A stretch of DNA of 64,000 nt from Oscillospiraceae bacterium (GCA_017622995.1 JAGAQA010000041.1:18688-82687); one strand, 5' to 3'. Numbered from the stretch's first letter, positions 16,291 through 27,150 are shown. The notes: generated by a model not told the origin, from the letters alone. Numbers and translations: made by a program.

Positions 16291-17655
16291 TTAGGAGTTA
16301 TTGTCGCCTTTGCTCTGGGGCTTGGGACCTCTGCGGTAGCCCCGGTAATTCCGGCGGCGGGGGTGGCCGGTGTTTTCCGGACCTTCTCCGGGAGACTGGT
16401 CCTGCTTCCGGGCGGGGGCGGGTTTCTGGGCCTCAGCGGGCTTGGGGCCGGCGTCCTTTTTGCCGCCGCCCCGGCGGGATCTGCCGGGCTTTCCCTCGGC
16501 CCTGGGCTTCTGGGGCTTGGCTTCGGAGTCGGGGGCGGCATCGGAGCGCTCCTCCGGGGTCTCCCGGCGGGGCCTTTTGCGGCTGTCCCGACGGGGGTTC
16601 TGCTTCCGGGGGCTCCGCTCCTGGGGGGCTTCTTCGGAAGCGGCTTCTTCCTCCGCGGGGGCAGCCTGCCGCTCCTCGGCAATGGTATCGGTGGAATAGC
16701 GGAACCGGATGGATTCCAGCACCGGGCCGTCCGCTTCCTCCACAGGCTTCCTGACGGACTTCTTGCCGCTGCCGGAGATGGGCGCCAGGTCCGCGGGGAT
16801 GGGGGCATCGGTCTTCTTGGCCTTGCCGCTGCGCAGAACGGCCACATCCGCGTTCTCGAAAACACCGATGGTTTCCGGGTTGTTTTCCATCCGGACCTTC
16901 ACCCGCTGGCGCAAAATATCCGCTTCCACAACGGTGCCCCGGCCCTCGGGGGTATCCACAAAGGATTCCAGCTTGGGGCTGGTGCGGATCAATGCCTCAT
17001 AGGTGTCCTGCTCGTACTTGAGGCAGCACATAAGCCTGCCGCAGGTGCCGGAGATTTTGGTGGGGTTCAGGCTCAGGTTCTGGGACTTGGCCATTTTGAT
17101 GGATACGGGCTGGAAATCGTCCAGGAAGCTGGCGCAGCAGAAGGGCCGGCCGCAGATGCCCAGTCCCCCCACCATCTTTGCCTTGTCCCGGACTCCGATC
17201 TGCCGCAGCTCGATCCGGGTGTGGAAAATACCGGCCAGGTCCTTAACCAGATCCCGGAAGTCCACCCGCTCGTCGGCGGTGAAGTAGAAAAGAATTTTGC
17301 TGCCGTCAAAGGCGCACTCGGCGCAGACCAGCTGCATATCCAGTCCGTGGTCCTGGATCTTCTGGGCGCAAACGCTTTCCGCCCTGGCTTCCTTGGCGCG
17401 GTTTTCCGCCACGATTCTTTCGTCCTGGGCCGTGGCAATGCGCAGCACCTTCCGCAGGGGGGCCACCACATCCTTTTCGGGGATCCGGTGGATGCCGGAG
17501 GCGCATACCCCGTATTCGGCGCCCCGGGCGGTGTCAATAATCACATGGTCGCCCTGGACGCAGGGGATGTCCGCGGGGTCGAAGAAGTAGACCTTCTGCC
17601 CGGGGCGGAACTGAATATCCACAACGGATACCAGGGGATTGTTCGTTTCTTCCAT
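16291..17655 (-). CDS. ricT: PSP1-domain regulatory protein RicT/YaaT with a long basic tail
   Basis: Member of the PSP1/YaaT family. In Bacillus RicT acts with RicA and RicF in an Fe-S complex that stimulates Spo0A phosphorylation and RNase Y processing. Residues 1-280 are the family domain, with the cysteines of the CGRPFCCASFL and GTCGRLMCCLKYE motifs. RicT is usually about 275-300 residues; here about 170 extra residues follow, very rich in Pro, Lys, Arg and Glu (RSPRKQNPRRDSRKRPRR, and RRRNYRGYRRG near the end) and predicted to be disordered. Such a tail may bind RNA. holB lies just upstream, as in Bacillus. Confidence 0.88.
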   Translation of the reverse strand: MEETNNPLVSVVDIQFRPGQKVYFFDPADIPCVQGDHVIIDTARGAEYGVCASGIHRIPEKDVVAPLRKVLRIATAQDERIVAENRAKEARAESVCAQKIQDHGLDMQLVCAECAFDGSKILFYFTADERVDFRDLVKDLAGIFHTRIELRQIGVRDKAKMVGGLGICGRPFCCASFLDDFQPVSIKMAKSQNLSLNPTKISGTCGRLMCCLKYEQDTYEALIRTSPKLESFVDTPEGRGTVVEADILRQRVKVRMENNPETIGVFENADVAVLRSGKAKKTDAPIPADLAPISGSGKKSVRKPVEEADGPVLESIRFRYSTDTIAEERQAAPAEEEAASEEAPQERSPRKQNPRRDSRKRPRRETPEERSDAAPDSEAKPQKPRAEGKPGRSRRGGGKKDAGPKPAEAQKPAPARKQDQSPGEGPENTGHPRRRNYRGYRRGPKPQSKGDNNS

Positions 17656-17670
17656 GATTTGCTCCTTACT

Positions 17671-18624
17671 TTATCGGAGTGTCCAGGCCAGAAATCCGCA
17701 TACGGCGGCTGGGGACACGTTGCTCAGGGTGTATTCCCTGGCTTTTTTTACGGTTTCATACATGGCGTACAGGTCCCGGCTCTCCCGGCTGGCAGCCAAT
17801 GCCCTTGCCAGGGGCGATACGGCCTGGGATCCGCAGGCGGTGGCCAGAGCGCTTTCCAGCAGCTCCTGCCAGAGCTTCAGGGTGTCGGCCAGGGCATCCC
17901 GCTTCCATTTCTCCATGGGCACCAGCACCTGGGTCAGCTTCAGGCTGTCCCGGCTGCACAGGGCATCCGCCAAAAGCCGGGTTTCCTCCGGTATCTGACT
18001 GCCCACTGCCAGCAGCGCCTGGGCCTGGCCCAAAAAACCGCCGCTGCGGTTGGCTGCCGCCTGCAGGTCCTCCGGCTCCGCCTGGGGAAACTGCCGGGCA
18101 AGGGCCTCCAGAAGAACATTCCGGGGCAGGGCCTGCATCCGGATTTCCGTACACCGGGAACGGACGGTGGGCAGCAGGGCGTCGGGATTGGTGGTCAGCA
18201 GCAGAAACACGCCGTAGCTGGGCGGCTCCTCCAGCACCTTTAACAGGGCGTTCTGTCCGGGAATGCCCATATCCTGGGCCCGGGGAAAGAGGTAGAGCTT
18301 GTGCTCGGATTCGTTGGGCATGACATACATATCTGCCCGGGCCTGACGGATCAGATCCACCGGCACGGTTTTCTTTTCCGGGTCGTCCACGGTGATAAAA
18401 TCCGGGTGAACCCCCTCCAGAACCTTCCGGCAGGCGGTGCACCGCATACAGGGCCTGTCCGCCCCGGTGCAGAGAATGGCCGCGGCCAGCAGCCGGGCCA
18501 GGGTATGCTTTCCGGAGCCTTCCGGCCCGGAGATCAGATAAAAGTGGGAAATCCGGCCCTTTTTCAGGGCCAGACCCAGATTTTCTTTGGTTTGGTCGTT
18601 GCCCAGCAGCGTATCAAAGCCCAT
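17671..18624 (-). CDS. holB: DNA polymerase III subunit delta'
   Basis: Clamp-loader subunit, 317 residues. It has the Walker-A-like GPEGSGKHTLA near residue 33, the zinc-binding cysteines of CTGADRPCMRCTACRK near 53, ALLKVLEEPPS near 125 and the TNPDALLPTVRSRC sensor region near 145, all typical of the delta'/gamma family. The start at 18624 is 4 bp after the ppaC stop and the stop is 15 bp before ricT, so it is mid-operon. The neighbourhood holB-ricT is conserved in Firmicutes. Confidence 0.92.
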   Translation of the reverse strand: MGFDTLLGNDQTKENLGLALKKGRISHFYLISGPEGSGKHTLARLLAAAILCTGADRPCMRCTACRKVLEGVHPDFITVDDPEKKTVPVDLIRQARADMYVMPNESEHKLYLFPRAQDMGIPGQNALLKVLEEPPSYGVFLLLTTNPDALLPTVRSRCTEIRMQALPRNVLLEALARQFPQAEPEDLQAAANRSGGFLGQAQALLAVGSQIPEETRLLADALCSRDSLKLTQVLVPMEKWKRDALADTLKLWQELLESALATACGSQAVSPLARALAASRESRDLYAMYETVKKAREYTLSNVSPAAVCGFLAWTLR

Positions 18625-18628
18625 GATC

Positions 18629-20242
18629 TTAGCCCCACAGAGCGGACAGCATGGGAATGATCTGCTTCTTCCGGCTCATGACCCGGGGCAGGAACACGGT
18701 GTTCTCCTTGGGGGCCACGCCAAAGGCCTGCTGGATGGTGTCGTCCTCGCCCAGGTAAATGAGCTGGGTTCCCTCCAGCAGCACGTCGGTGAGCATCAGG
18801 ATCACCATGGTCAACTTTTCCTTTTTGGCCTGCTTGCGCATATGGGTCAGGAAGTCTTCCTTCCGTTCCAGCATGGTGGGGCTGTCCACACAGGTGATCT
18901 GGCTGACGGCAAAATCGTGGCCCGCGATGTGGAATTCCTTGTAGTCCGTAAACAGCAGCTCTTCAGCGGTTTTGCCCTCCAGAGAGCCGGAGAAAATGGC
19001 CTTGCCCAGCTCATCCAGGGAGATGTCGGCCATTCTTGCCAGACGCTCGGCCATCTTCCGGTCCCGCTCGGTGCAGGTGGGGGACTTGAACATGACGGTG
19101 TCCGAGAGAATGGCGGCGGCCATCATACCGGCCATGCCCTTGGAGGGCATCAGGCCCCGGTCCTGATACATTCCGGCGAGAATTGTATTGGTGGAACCCA
19201 CGGGCTCATTGCGCACATAGATGGGGTTGGTGGTCTGAATGTCGGCCAGACGGTGGTGGTCGATGATTTCCAGAATTTCGGCTTCCTCCAGACCGGGAAC
19301 GGACTGGGCGGCCTCGTTGTGGTCCACCAATACCACCCGCTTCCGGCGGGGCCGCAGCAGATGATAGCGGCTCAAGAGCCCCGCGATCTTTTCCTCCCCG
19401 TCCAGAATGGGATAGCTGGATTCCCGGTGCTTGAGAACCAGCTCCTTTACGTCGTCCACCCGGTCTTCCAAATGGAAGCAGACCAGGCCCTCCTTGCGGC
19501 AGATCCGGCCGATGGGGGTGGACTGGAAGATCATCCGGGTGGCCCGGTAGGCGGCGTAGGGGGTGGAGATGATGCAGGTGGTGGTGGGGAGCTTCCGCAT
19601 TTCCTCGTCCAGCTCCGCCTGGCAAAGCACCAGGGCGGTGACGTTCATTTCCAGGGCCCGGCGGATCATATCCGGCTGATGGCCGCAGAAAACGATGGAG
19701 TCCTTCCTGCTCCACAGCAGGCTTTCCCGGCTCTGGGGCAGGGCGATGGTCACCTTGCCGGAGATGGTGTCCACCTGGTCCCCGGCATCGTTGAGGACCT
19801 TGCCCTCCAGCACGGACAGAACGTTGAACAGAGGCACGTTTTCCAGCTCCGCTCCGGCGATCAGGTCCATGTTGTAGGTGGCGATGTAGTCCTTGGAGAG
19901 CATTCCGTACAGGGTGCCGTCCTCATTGGCCACCGGCAGGGCGGAAATGGTGGGCTGGCCCTGGAAGGTTTTCCAGGCCTGGGCCACGGTGACGTTGGCA
20001 TCCAGCACCGGGGGCGTATCAAATTCCAGGTCCTGAACCTGGGTGAACATACTGGTAATGCGGGTGGGGGCCTCAAAGCCGAAGCGGTCCAGCACCAGCT
20101 GGGTCTCATCGGATACCCGGCCCAGGCAGGCAGCCTTGTATTCCCGGTCCCCAAGGGCGTTGCGCAGGGCTGCGTAGGCCATGGCGGCCACGATGGAGTC
20201 GGTATCCGGATTCCGGTGTCCGGTGACGTAAATGGGGTCCAT
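18629..20242 (-). CDS. ppaC: Manganese-dependent inorganic pyrophosphatase with CBS and DRTGG regulatory insert
   Basis: Family II (DHH) pyrophosphatase. The 537 residues compare with about 310 for the plain enzyme, because CBS domains and a DRTGG domain are inserted (about 65-300). Metal motifs: GHRNPDTDSIVAA near residue 7, VLVDHNE near 315, IDHHRL near 342 and the DHHA2 substrate domain after 440. In known clostridial relatives the CBS pair binds AMP/ADP (inhibition) or Ap4A (activation). The ATG at 20242 follows AGGAGGATATT; the frame extends upstream but without conserved sequence. It is first in the operon with holB, ricT and thrB. Confidence 0.92.
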   Translation of the reverse strand: MDPIYVTGHRNPDTDSIVAAMAYAALRNALGDREYKAACLGRVSDETQLVLDRFGFEAPTRITSMFTQVQDLEFDTPPVLDANVTVAQAWKTFQGQPTISALPVANEDGTLYGMLSKDYIATYNMDLIAGAELENVPLFNVLSVLEGKVLNDAGDQVDTISGKVTIALPQSRESLLWSRKDSIVFCGHQPDMIRRALEMNVTALVLCQAELDEEMRKLPTTTCIISTPYAAYRATRMIFQSTPIGRICRKEGLVCFHLEDRVDDVKELVLKHRESSYPILDGEEKIAGLLSRYHLLRPRRKRVVLVDHNEAAQSVPGLEEAEILEIIDHHRLADIQTTNPIYVRNEPVGSTNTILAGMYQDRGLMPSKGMAGMMAAAILSDTVMFKSPTCTERDRKMAERLARMADISLDELGKAIFSGSLEGKTAEELLFTDYKEFHIAGHDFAVSQITCVDSPTMLERKEDFLTHMRKQAKKEKLTMVILMLTDVLLEGTQLIYLGEDDTIQQAFGVAPKENTVFLPRVMSRKKQIIPMLSALWG

Positions 20243-20362
20243 AATATCCTCCTGGCAGTTGAAATTGGGAAAATATACTGAAAAAGCCAAATTGCCGGGA
20301 AAGGGTCCCCGGCGGGGCCGAATGGGGCGCTTCCTGCGGATTGGCATAGTCTGCTATTTAAC

Positions 20363-20391
20363 ATTATAGTCCCGAAAGGGGAAAAACGCAA
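20363..20391 (-). promoter_or_regulatory. SigA-type promoter of the ppaC operon
   Basis: On the minus strand TTGCGT (20391-20386), 17-bp spacer, TATAAT (20368-20363), about 120 bp before ppaC. Confidence 0.65.
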
Positions 20392-20422
20392 GAATAAAAC
20401 ATGGGATTTTACAAATCCGTGA

Positions 20423-20451
20423 TTGCAATTTTGGCAGGACTGTACTAGAAT
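20423..20451 (+). promoter_or_regulatory. SigA-type promoter of galE
   Basis: TTGCAA (20423-20428), 17-bp spacer, TAGAAT (20446-20451). It is divergent from the ppaC promoter; the -35 boxes are about 30 bp apart. Confidence 0.65.
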
Positions 20452-20486
20452 AGGGGCAATGAACGGAAGAAAAAGGAGGATGCAAT

Positions 20487-21503
20487 ATGAACGTTCTGGT
20501 TACCGGCGGCGCCGGGTATATCGGCTCTCATACCTGTGTGGAGCTGCTTGACAGCGGCTACGGCGTGGTGGTCATCGATAATCTCTGCAATGCCAATCCC
20601 CTTTCCCTGGAGCGGGTGGAAGCCCTCACCGGCAAAAAGGTCACCTTTTACGAGGGGGATGTTCGGGACGAGGCGCTGCTCCGAAAAATCTTCGCGGAGA
20701 ATGACATCTCCTGTGTGATCCATTTCGCCGGGCTGAAGGCAGTGGGTGAAAGCGTGGCAAAGCCCTGGGAGTATTACGACAACAACCTGAACACCACCCT
20801 GGTTCTTACCAAGGTGATGAAGGAAGTGGGCATGAAGAATATTATCTTCTCCTCCTCCGCAACAGTCTATTCCGCCGACAATGAAATGCCCCTGAAGGAA
20901 GAAAGCCGCACCGGCGGCTGCACCAACCCCTACGGCTGGACCAAGTACATGACCGAGCAGATCCTTTCCGGCATTTCCCATGCGGATCCGGACTGGTCTG
21001 TGGTGCTGCTGCGCTATTTTAATCCCATCGGCGCCCACAAGAGCGGCCTCATGGGCGAGGACCCCAGAGGCATCCCCAACAACCTGATGCCCTATATCAC
21101 CCAGGTGGCCATCGGCCGCCGGGAAAAGCTCAGCATTTACGGCAACGACTACCCCACCCACGACGGCACCGGTGTCCGGGACTACATCCATGTGGTGGAT
21201 CTGGCCAAGGGCCATGTGGCGGCGGTGAAGTACGCCACCGGGAACAAGGGCACGGAGGTCTTCAACCTGGGCACAGGCATCGGCTACAGCGTGCTGGATA
21301 TGGTGAACACCTTTATGGAGGTAAACCATGTGGAGGTGCCCTACCAGATTGTAGGCCGCCGGGCCGGAGACATTGCCGCCTGCTACGCGGACCCCACCAA
21401 GAGTAGGGATGTCCTTGGCTGGACCGCCCAGGAGACCCTGGCGGATATGTGCCGGGATTCCTGGAACTGGCAGAGCAAGAACCCCCAGGGGTACGGAGAA
21501 TAA
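20487..21503 (+). CDS. galE: UDP-glucose 4-epimerase
   Basis: Extended short-chain dehydrogenase interconverting UDP-glucose and UDP-galactose. 338 residues: NAD-binding TGGAGYIGSH at residues 6-15, DNLCNANP, the catalytic Ser/Tyr/Lys in SSSATVYS and YGWTK (Tyr near residue 149), and RYFNPIGAH near 175. The ATG at 20487 follows AAGGAGGATGCAAT. It is a single gene with its own promoter and terminator. It links to the glucan genes only through UDP-sugar supply. Confidence 0.95.
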   Translation: MNVLVTGGAGYIGSHTCVELLDSGYGVVVIDNLCNANPLSLERVEALTGKKVTFYEGDVRDEALLRKIFAENDISCVIHFAGLKAVGESVAKPWEYYDNNLNTTLVLTKVMKEVGMKNIIFSSSATVYSADNEMPLKEESRTGGCTNPYGWTKYMTEQILSGISHADPDWSVVLLRYFNPIGAHKSGLMGEDPRGIPNNLMPYITQVAIGRREKLSIYGNDYPTHDGTGVRDYIHVVDLAKGHVAAVKYATGNKGTEVFNLGTGIGYSVLDMVNTFMEVNHVEVPYQIVGRRAGDIAACYADPTKSRDVLGWTAQETLADMCRDSWNWQSKNPQGYGE

Positions 21504-21509
21504 TATGCA

Positions 21510-21540
21510 AAACCGGAAGGCGGCTGCCTTCCGGTTTTTT
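21510..21540 (+). terminator. Rho-independent terminator of galE
   Basis: AACCGGAAGGC/GCCTTCCGGTT followed by TTTT, 7 bp after the stop. Confidence 0.85.
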
Positions 21541-21544
21541 ATAC

Positions 21545-21706
21545 TGATTCTCTTTTGAAAGTGGACAATCGCTTGCGAGAGGCCACTTTCATTAGAGAAT
21601 CATAATGAGACGGGAATCTGTGATTTTTCTTCCCAAAAATCACAGATTCGGCATCGCGGTCAAGCGATGCCGTTTCAATTGAAAGACTACTTTCAATTGA
21701 AACATA
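21545..21706. repeat. Array of four hairpins between galE and the Rrf2 gene
   Basis: In order: GATTCTC...GAGAATC with inner TGAAAGTGG/CCACTTTCA and a TCGC/GCGA tip (about 21546-21601); ATCTGTGATTTTT/AAAAATCACAGAT (about 21615-21647); GGCATCGC/GCGATGCC (about 21650-21671); and a perfect 14-bp pair GTTTCAATTGAAAG/CTTTCAATTGAAAC (about 21672-21703). Nothing is encoded. It could be a structured RNA, a multi-hairpin 3' end of the minus-strand operon, or a small inserted element. Confidence 0.6.
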
Positions 21707-21709
21707 GTA

Positions 21710-22144
21710 TTAGATGACATAATCATTTCCCACGGAGGATGCTTTCCGGTCCAGAATATCCTGGAGGGTAATGGAATCCAGGTACTCGTTGACCACCCGG
21801 TCCAGCCCCTCCCAAACGGGCTTGGTCAGGCACTCCGGCTCCCGGGGGCAGGTCTGGGCGCCGGGCTCCAGGCAGGCCACGATGGAAAGGTTGGTTTCCG
21901 TGGCCCGGAGAATATCCCCCAGGGTGTATTCCGCAGGCTTCCGGGACAGGCGGTAGCCTCCCTGCACCCCCCGGCTGGTCTGCAAAAGCCCGGCCCGGTT
22001 CAGCACGGGAATGATCTGTTCCAGATATTTTTTGGAAATTTCCTGCCGGGCGGCAATGTCCTTCAGGGAAACGTAGCCTTCCGCGCAGTGCTCGCTCAGA
22101 TCCAGCATCATCCGCAGGGCATAGCGTCCTCTTGTGGAGATCAT
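21710..22144 (-). CDS. Rrf2 family transcriptional regulator with three cysteines
   Basis: A 144-residue winged-helix repressor, MISTRGRYALRMMLDL at the start and the Rrf2 signature LEQIIPVLNRAGLLQTSRG near residue 45. Cysteines at ACLEPGAQTC and REPEC (C-x7-C-x5-C) are close to the C-x5-C-x5-C Fe-S ligands of IscR and unlike CymR, which lacks them, so it may sense Fe-S status. No isc/suf genes are nearby. The start overlaps the dCMP deaminase stop by ATGA; it ends the operon lepA-hemW-deaminase-rrf2. Confidence 0.85.
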   Translation of the reverse strand: MISTRGRYALRMMLDLSEHCAEGYVSLKDIAARQEISKKYLEQIIPVLNRAGLLQTSRGVQGGYRLSRKPAEYTLGDILRATETNLSIVACLEPGAQTCPREPECLTKPVWEGLDRVVNEYLDSITLQDILDRKASSVGNDYVI

Positions 22145-22644
22145 TTGGCGGCAGCCCTCTCTTCCTCCGGAACAAAGTCCAGGGTGATGGAATGCAGCCT
22201 GGGCCGCAGCTGGGTAAACTTCACCCCGGCGGATTGGAGCATCCGCTTGGAGGCCAGGGTTGCCATGGAGTCGGCATACTTATCGGAAAGATACAGCACT
22301 TCCTTCACGCCGCTCTGAATGATGGCCTTGGCGCACTCGTTGCAGGGGAACAGGGCCACAAACAGGCGGCTTCCCTGCAAGGATCTGCCGTGGGCGTTCA
22401 GAATGGCGTTGAGCTCCGCGTGGACAACGTAAGGGTACTTGGTTTCCGCACCCTCCCGCTCCCAGGGGTATTCGTCATCGGAGCAGCCCTTGGGCATGCC
22501 GTTGTAGCCGGTGGAAAGGATGATGTTGTCCTGGGAGACGATGCAGGCCCCCACCTGGGTGTTGGGGTCCTTGGACCGCCTGGCCGCCAGCATGGCAATG
22601 CCCATAAAATATTCGTCCCAGCTGATATAGTCTTCCCGTTTCAT
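22141..22644 (-). CDS. comEB: Deoxycytidylate (dCMP) deaminase, ComEB-like
   Basis: Zinc-dependent deaminase converting dCMP to dUMP for thymidylate synthesis, 167 residues. The zinc site is VVHAELNAI (His and catalytic Glu near residue 75) and PCNECAKAII (two Cys near 100); the N-terminal SKDPNTQVGA and GYNGMPKG segments bind the nucleotide. The start at 22644 is 15 bp after hemW. It is part of a minus-strand operon with hemW and rrf2. Confidence 0.92.
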   Translation of the reverse strand: MKREDYISWDEYFMGIAMLAARRSKDPNTQVGACIVSQDNIILSTGYNGMPKGCSDDEYPWEREGAETKYPYVVHAELNAILNAHGRSLQGSRLFVALFPCNECAKAIIQSGVKEVLYLSDKYADSMATLASKRMLQSAGVKFTQLRPRLHSITLDFVPEEERAAAK

Positions 22645-22659
22645 GGCAATACCTCCTGT

Positions 22660-23853
22660 TTACAGCTTCTTCAGGGGCTCGGACGCGTCCTGTGCAATGA
22701 GCAGGTCCGAAATAATGTCGTTGGATACCAGAAAGCCTCTGGGGGTCAGGGACCACCGGCCGTCTTCAGACTGGGTGGTGCGGTAGTAGGCCCGGTATTT
22801 GAGCAGAATTTCCTCCAGGGGCTTGAAGGGCAGCAGGAAGGTGCGCTCGTATTCCTCGGCATAGATGCCGGCGGTGGTCCGCAGCCGCAGCATCAGGTAT
22901 TCACCGGCCCGCTCCCGCAGGGGGATCTCCTGCACATCCTCCATGATGTTGCCGCCGGTGCGGATGCCCTGAATGTATGCCTGCAGGTCCCGTACCATGG
23001 TAAAGCGCTTCCCCGCGAAATCGGAGCTGGCGCTGGGGCCGAAGCCCAGATACTCGCCGCCGGTCCAGTATTTGGTATTGTGGCGGGAGTACAGGCCCTT
23101 CCGGCAGAAGTTGGAGATTTCATACTGCCGGAAGCCCCGGTTGTTCAGAGCCTCAATGGCTGCCATATACATATCCGCCTGGGTGTCGTCATCGGCAAGC
23201 CCCGCGAAGTCCTTGATTTCGTAAAGCGGGGTGCCCTCTTCCACCTTCAGGCCATAGCAGGAGATGTGCTCCGGGTTCAGCCGCAGTACATTTTCCAGAG
23301 TTTCCTTCCAGTCGTGAAGGCTCTGCCCCGGCAGGCCGTACATCAGGTCCAGAGATACGTTCCGGAAGCCGGCCTTGCGGATGCGCTGGTAGGCGGTCAC
23401 CGCCTGGGCATAGGTGTGGGGACGGCCCAGCTTCTTAAGGATGTCATCGTTGTCGCACTGAACGCCCAGACTGACCCGGTTAAAGCCCTCGGCCTTCAGC
23501 CGGTGCAGCAGCCGGTCGGTGACGGAATCGGGGTTGGCTTCAAAGGTGATCTCCGCGTCGTTGGCCACATCAAAATTCCGCCGCAGGGTGGTCAGAATAA
23601 TGGCCAGGGCATCGGCGCCGTAATAGCTGGGGGTGCCGCCGCCGAAGTAGATGGTGTCCACCCGGTAGCCGGGACACAGGGCCCCCGCCTCCTTGATGTG
23701 GGCGCAGAGGGCGTCCAGATAGGCGTCCATCAGCCGGTCATCCTTACAGGGCTGGGAGTAGAAGTCACAGTACTGGCACTTGCTGCGGCAGAAGGGAATG
23801 TGAATGTAGATTCCCAGGGGAGTCTTGTTGATTCGTTTGGTTAAGATGGGCAT
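22660..23853 (-). CDS. hemW: Radical SAM family heme chaperone HemW
   Basis: Radical SAM protein related to oxygen-independent coproporphyrinogen oxidase but of the HemW type, which carries heme rather than oxidising the porphyrin. 397 residues, with CRSKCQYCDFYS (C-x3-C-x2-C Fe-S ligands, residues 22-29), YFGGGTPS near 90 and a HemN-type C-terminal domain. The start MPILTKRINKTPLGIYIHIPFC follows CCGGAGGTTTCCC. It is downstream of lepA, a pairing seen in many Firmicutes. Confidence 0.9.
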   Translation of the reverse strand: MPILTKRINKTPLGIYIHIPFCRSKCQYCDFYSQPCKDDRLMDAYLDALCAHIKEAGALCPGYRVDTIYFGGGTPSYYGADALAIILTTLRRNFDVANDAEITFEANPDSVTDRLLHRLKAEGFNRVSLGVQCDNDDILKKLGRPHTYAQAVTAYQRIRKAGFRNVSLDLMYGLPGQSLHDWKETLENVLRLNPEHISCYGLKVEEGTPLYEIKDFAGLADDDTQADMYMAAIEALNNRGFRQYEISNFCRKGLYSRHNTKYWTGGEYLGFGPSASSDFAGKRFTMVRDLQAYIQGIRTGGNIMEDVQEIPLRERAGEYLMLRLRTTAGIYAEEYERTFLLPFKPLEEILLKYRAYYRTTQSEDGRWSLTPRGFLVSNDIISDLLIAQDASEPLKKL

Positions 23854-23884
23854 GGGAAACCTCCGGTTTCAATTGACAATTGGT

Positions 23885-25693
<1,809 letters not shown>

Positions 25694-25743
25694 ATTTGGG
25701 CGACCTCTCTTGATGAATTGGGCATACAAATTGCATTTTATCA

Positions 25744-25772
25744 ATTATAACGGGAATTTCCAGAAAAGTAAA
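25744..25772 (-). promoter_or_regulatory. SigA-type promoter of the lepA operon
   Basis: On the minus strand TTTACT (25772-25767), 17-bp spacer, TATAAT (25749-25744), about 50 bp before lepA. Confidence 0.65.
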
Positions 25773-25867
25773 CCGTATGTTTTCACGAAAAAAGGGGAAA
25801 ACTCCAAGCGTCGCCCAGAAAAATCCGACAATTTGCGCAAAAAGGGAATTCATTTTTGAAAAAACCC

Positions 25868-25896
25868 TTGCCGAAAACAAAAAATCGGGGTATAGT
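25868..25896 (+). promoter_or_regulatory. SigA-type promoter of rpoD
   Basis: TTGCCG (25868-25873), 17-bp spacer, TATAGT (25891-25896), about 60 bp before the rpoD start. Confidence 0.65.
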
Positions 25897-25956
25897 CTTA
25901 TGGCGTGAGAAAATGCTGTGACACACATCGCTTTGAGAAGATGAGAGGGATAGAAT

Positions 25957-27114
25957 ATGAGTACTGCCAAAAAGCCGGTGAAGCCCGGGGAAGACCTTCA
26001 GGCATCCATGCAGGCCCTGATCCTGAAGGGCAAAAAAGAGGGCATGATCAAGGACACGGAGCTGAATGCCATCCTTGAAAAAATGCAGCTGTCCCCGGAA
26101 AAGATTGAGGAAATCTATGACCGGTTTGATTCCATGAATATCCAGGTCGTGACCACCGAGCTGGAAATTGACGATACCCTGGACGTGCTGGGCGACGGCC
26201 TGGGTGACGGCCTGGATGACGGCCTGGACCTGCGCAGCATCGAGGAAGAGGAGCTCATCGACCCCGTAGACCTGGCTGCCGAATACAGCCTGGATGATCC
26301 CGTGCGGATGTACCTGAAGGAAATCGGCCAGGTAAAGCTCCTGTCCGCCGAGGAAGAGGTGGAGCTTGCCAAGCGGGTATCCGAGGGAGACCAGGAGGCA
26401 AAGAACAAGCTGACGGAGGCCAACCTCCGGCTGGTTGTCTCCATCGCCAAGAAGTATTCCGGCCGGGGCCTGCACATCCTGGATCTGATTCAGGAGGGCA
26501 ACACGGGCCTCATTCGTGCCGTGGACAAGTTTGACTGGACAAAGGGAAACAAATTCTCTACATATGCCACCTGGTGGATCCGGCAGGCCATCACCCGTGC
26601 CATTGCCGACCAGGCCCGGACCATCCGGGTGCCGGTGCATATGGTTGAGGTCATCAATAAGGCCACCCGCTGCAACCGAAAGCTGGTCCAGGAGCTGGGC
26701 CGGGAGCCCACCATGGAGGAGATTGCCGCGGAGCTGAACCTGCCTGTGGAAAAGATCATCGAGGCCAACCGGACCGCCGCCGATACCCTGAGCCTGGACA
26801 CCCCCGTGGGCGATGAAGAGGATACCTCCATCGGCTCCTTTGTGGAGGACGAGCGGACCCCCGGCCCTGCCGACGCCACCTCCAACGCATTGCTTGCCGA
26901 GGCCCTGAAGGAGATTCTGGGGACGCTGACCGAGCGGGAGGCCGACGTGCTGCGGATGCGCTTCGGTATGTACGACGGCCGGACCCACACCCTGGAAGAG
27001 GTGGGCCAGATCTTCGGCGTGACCCGGGAGCGGATCCGCCAGATCGAAAACAAGGCCATCCGCAAGCTCCGCCACCCCAGCCGCGCCAAGAAAATCCGGG
27101 ATTTCTACTGCTGA
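25957..27114 (+). CDS. rpoD: RNA polymerase primary sigma factor (RpoD/SigA)
   Basis: Housekeeping sigma factor, 385 residues. Region 1.1 (about 1-60) is followed by an acidic linker with a [13 protein letters not shown] repeat. Region 1.2 contains [21 protein letters not shown], region 2 [27 protein letters not shown] and [20 protein letters not shown] (-10 recognition), region 3 the [10 protein letters not shown] segment and region 4 [20 protein letters not shown] (-35 recognition). dnaG, its usual upstream partner, is absent; lepA is divergent instead. The ATG at 25957 follows GAGAGGGATAGAAT. Confidence 0.95.
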   Translation: MSTAKKPVKPGEDLQASMQALILKGKKEGMIKDTELNAILEKMQLSPEKIEEIYDRFDSMNIQVVTTELEIDDTLDVLGDGLGDGLDDGLDLRSIEEEELIDPVDLAAEYSLDDPVRMYLKEIGQVKLLSAEEEVELAKRVSEGDQEAKNKLTEANLRLVVSIAKKYSGRGLHILDLIQEGNTGLIRAVDKFDWTKGNKFSTYATWWIRQAITRAIADQARTIRVPVHMVEVINKATRCNRKLVQELGREPTMEEIAAELNLPVEKIIEANRTAADTLSLDTPVGDEEDTSIGSFVEDERTPGPADATSNALLAEALKEILGTLTEREADVLRMRFGMYDGRTHTLEEVGQIFGVTRERIRQIENKAIRKLRHPSRAKKIRDFYC

Positions 27115-27120
27115 TGCTTT

Positions 27121-27150
27121 CCCCGCCGCAGTCTGCGGCGGGGATTTTTG
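27121..27150 (+). terminator. Rho-independent terminator of rpoD
   Basis: CCCCGCCGCA-GTC-TGCGGCGGGG followed by ATTTTTG. Confidence 0.85.

Noticed and set aside
15226-18243. A plus-strand open frame of 1005 codons
   Set aside because: It lies antisense to thrB, ricT and holB, which have clear family motifs; the product is low-complexity Gly/Val/His sequence typical of a GC-rich shadow frame. The same holds for long frames opposite lepA, ppaC, the GH13 gene and the glg genes.
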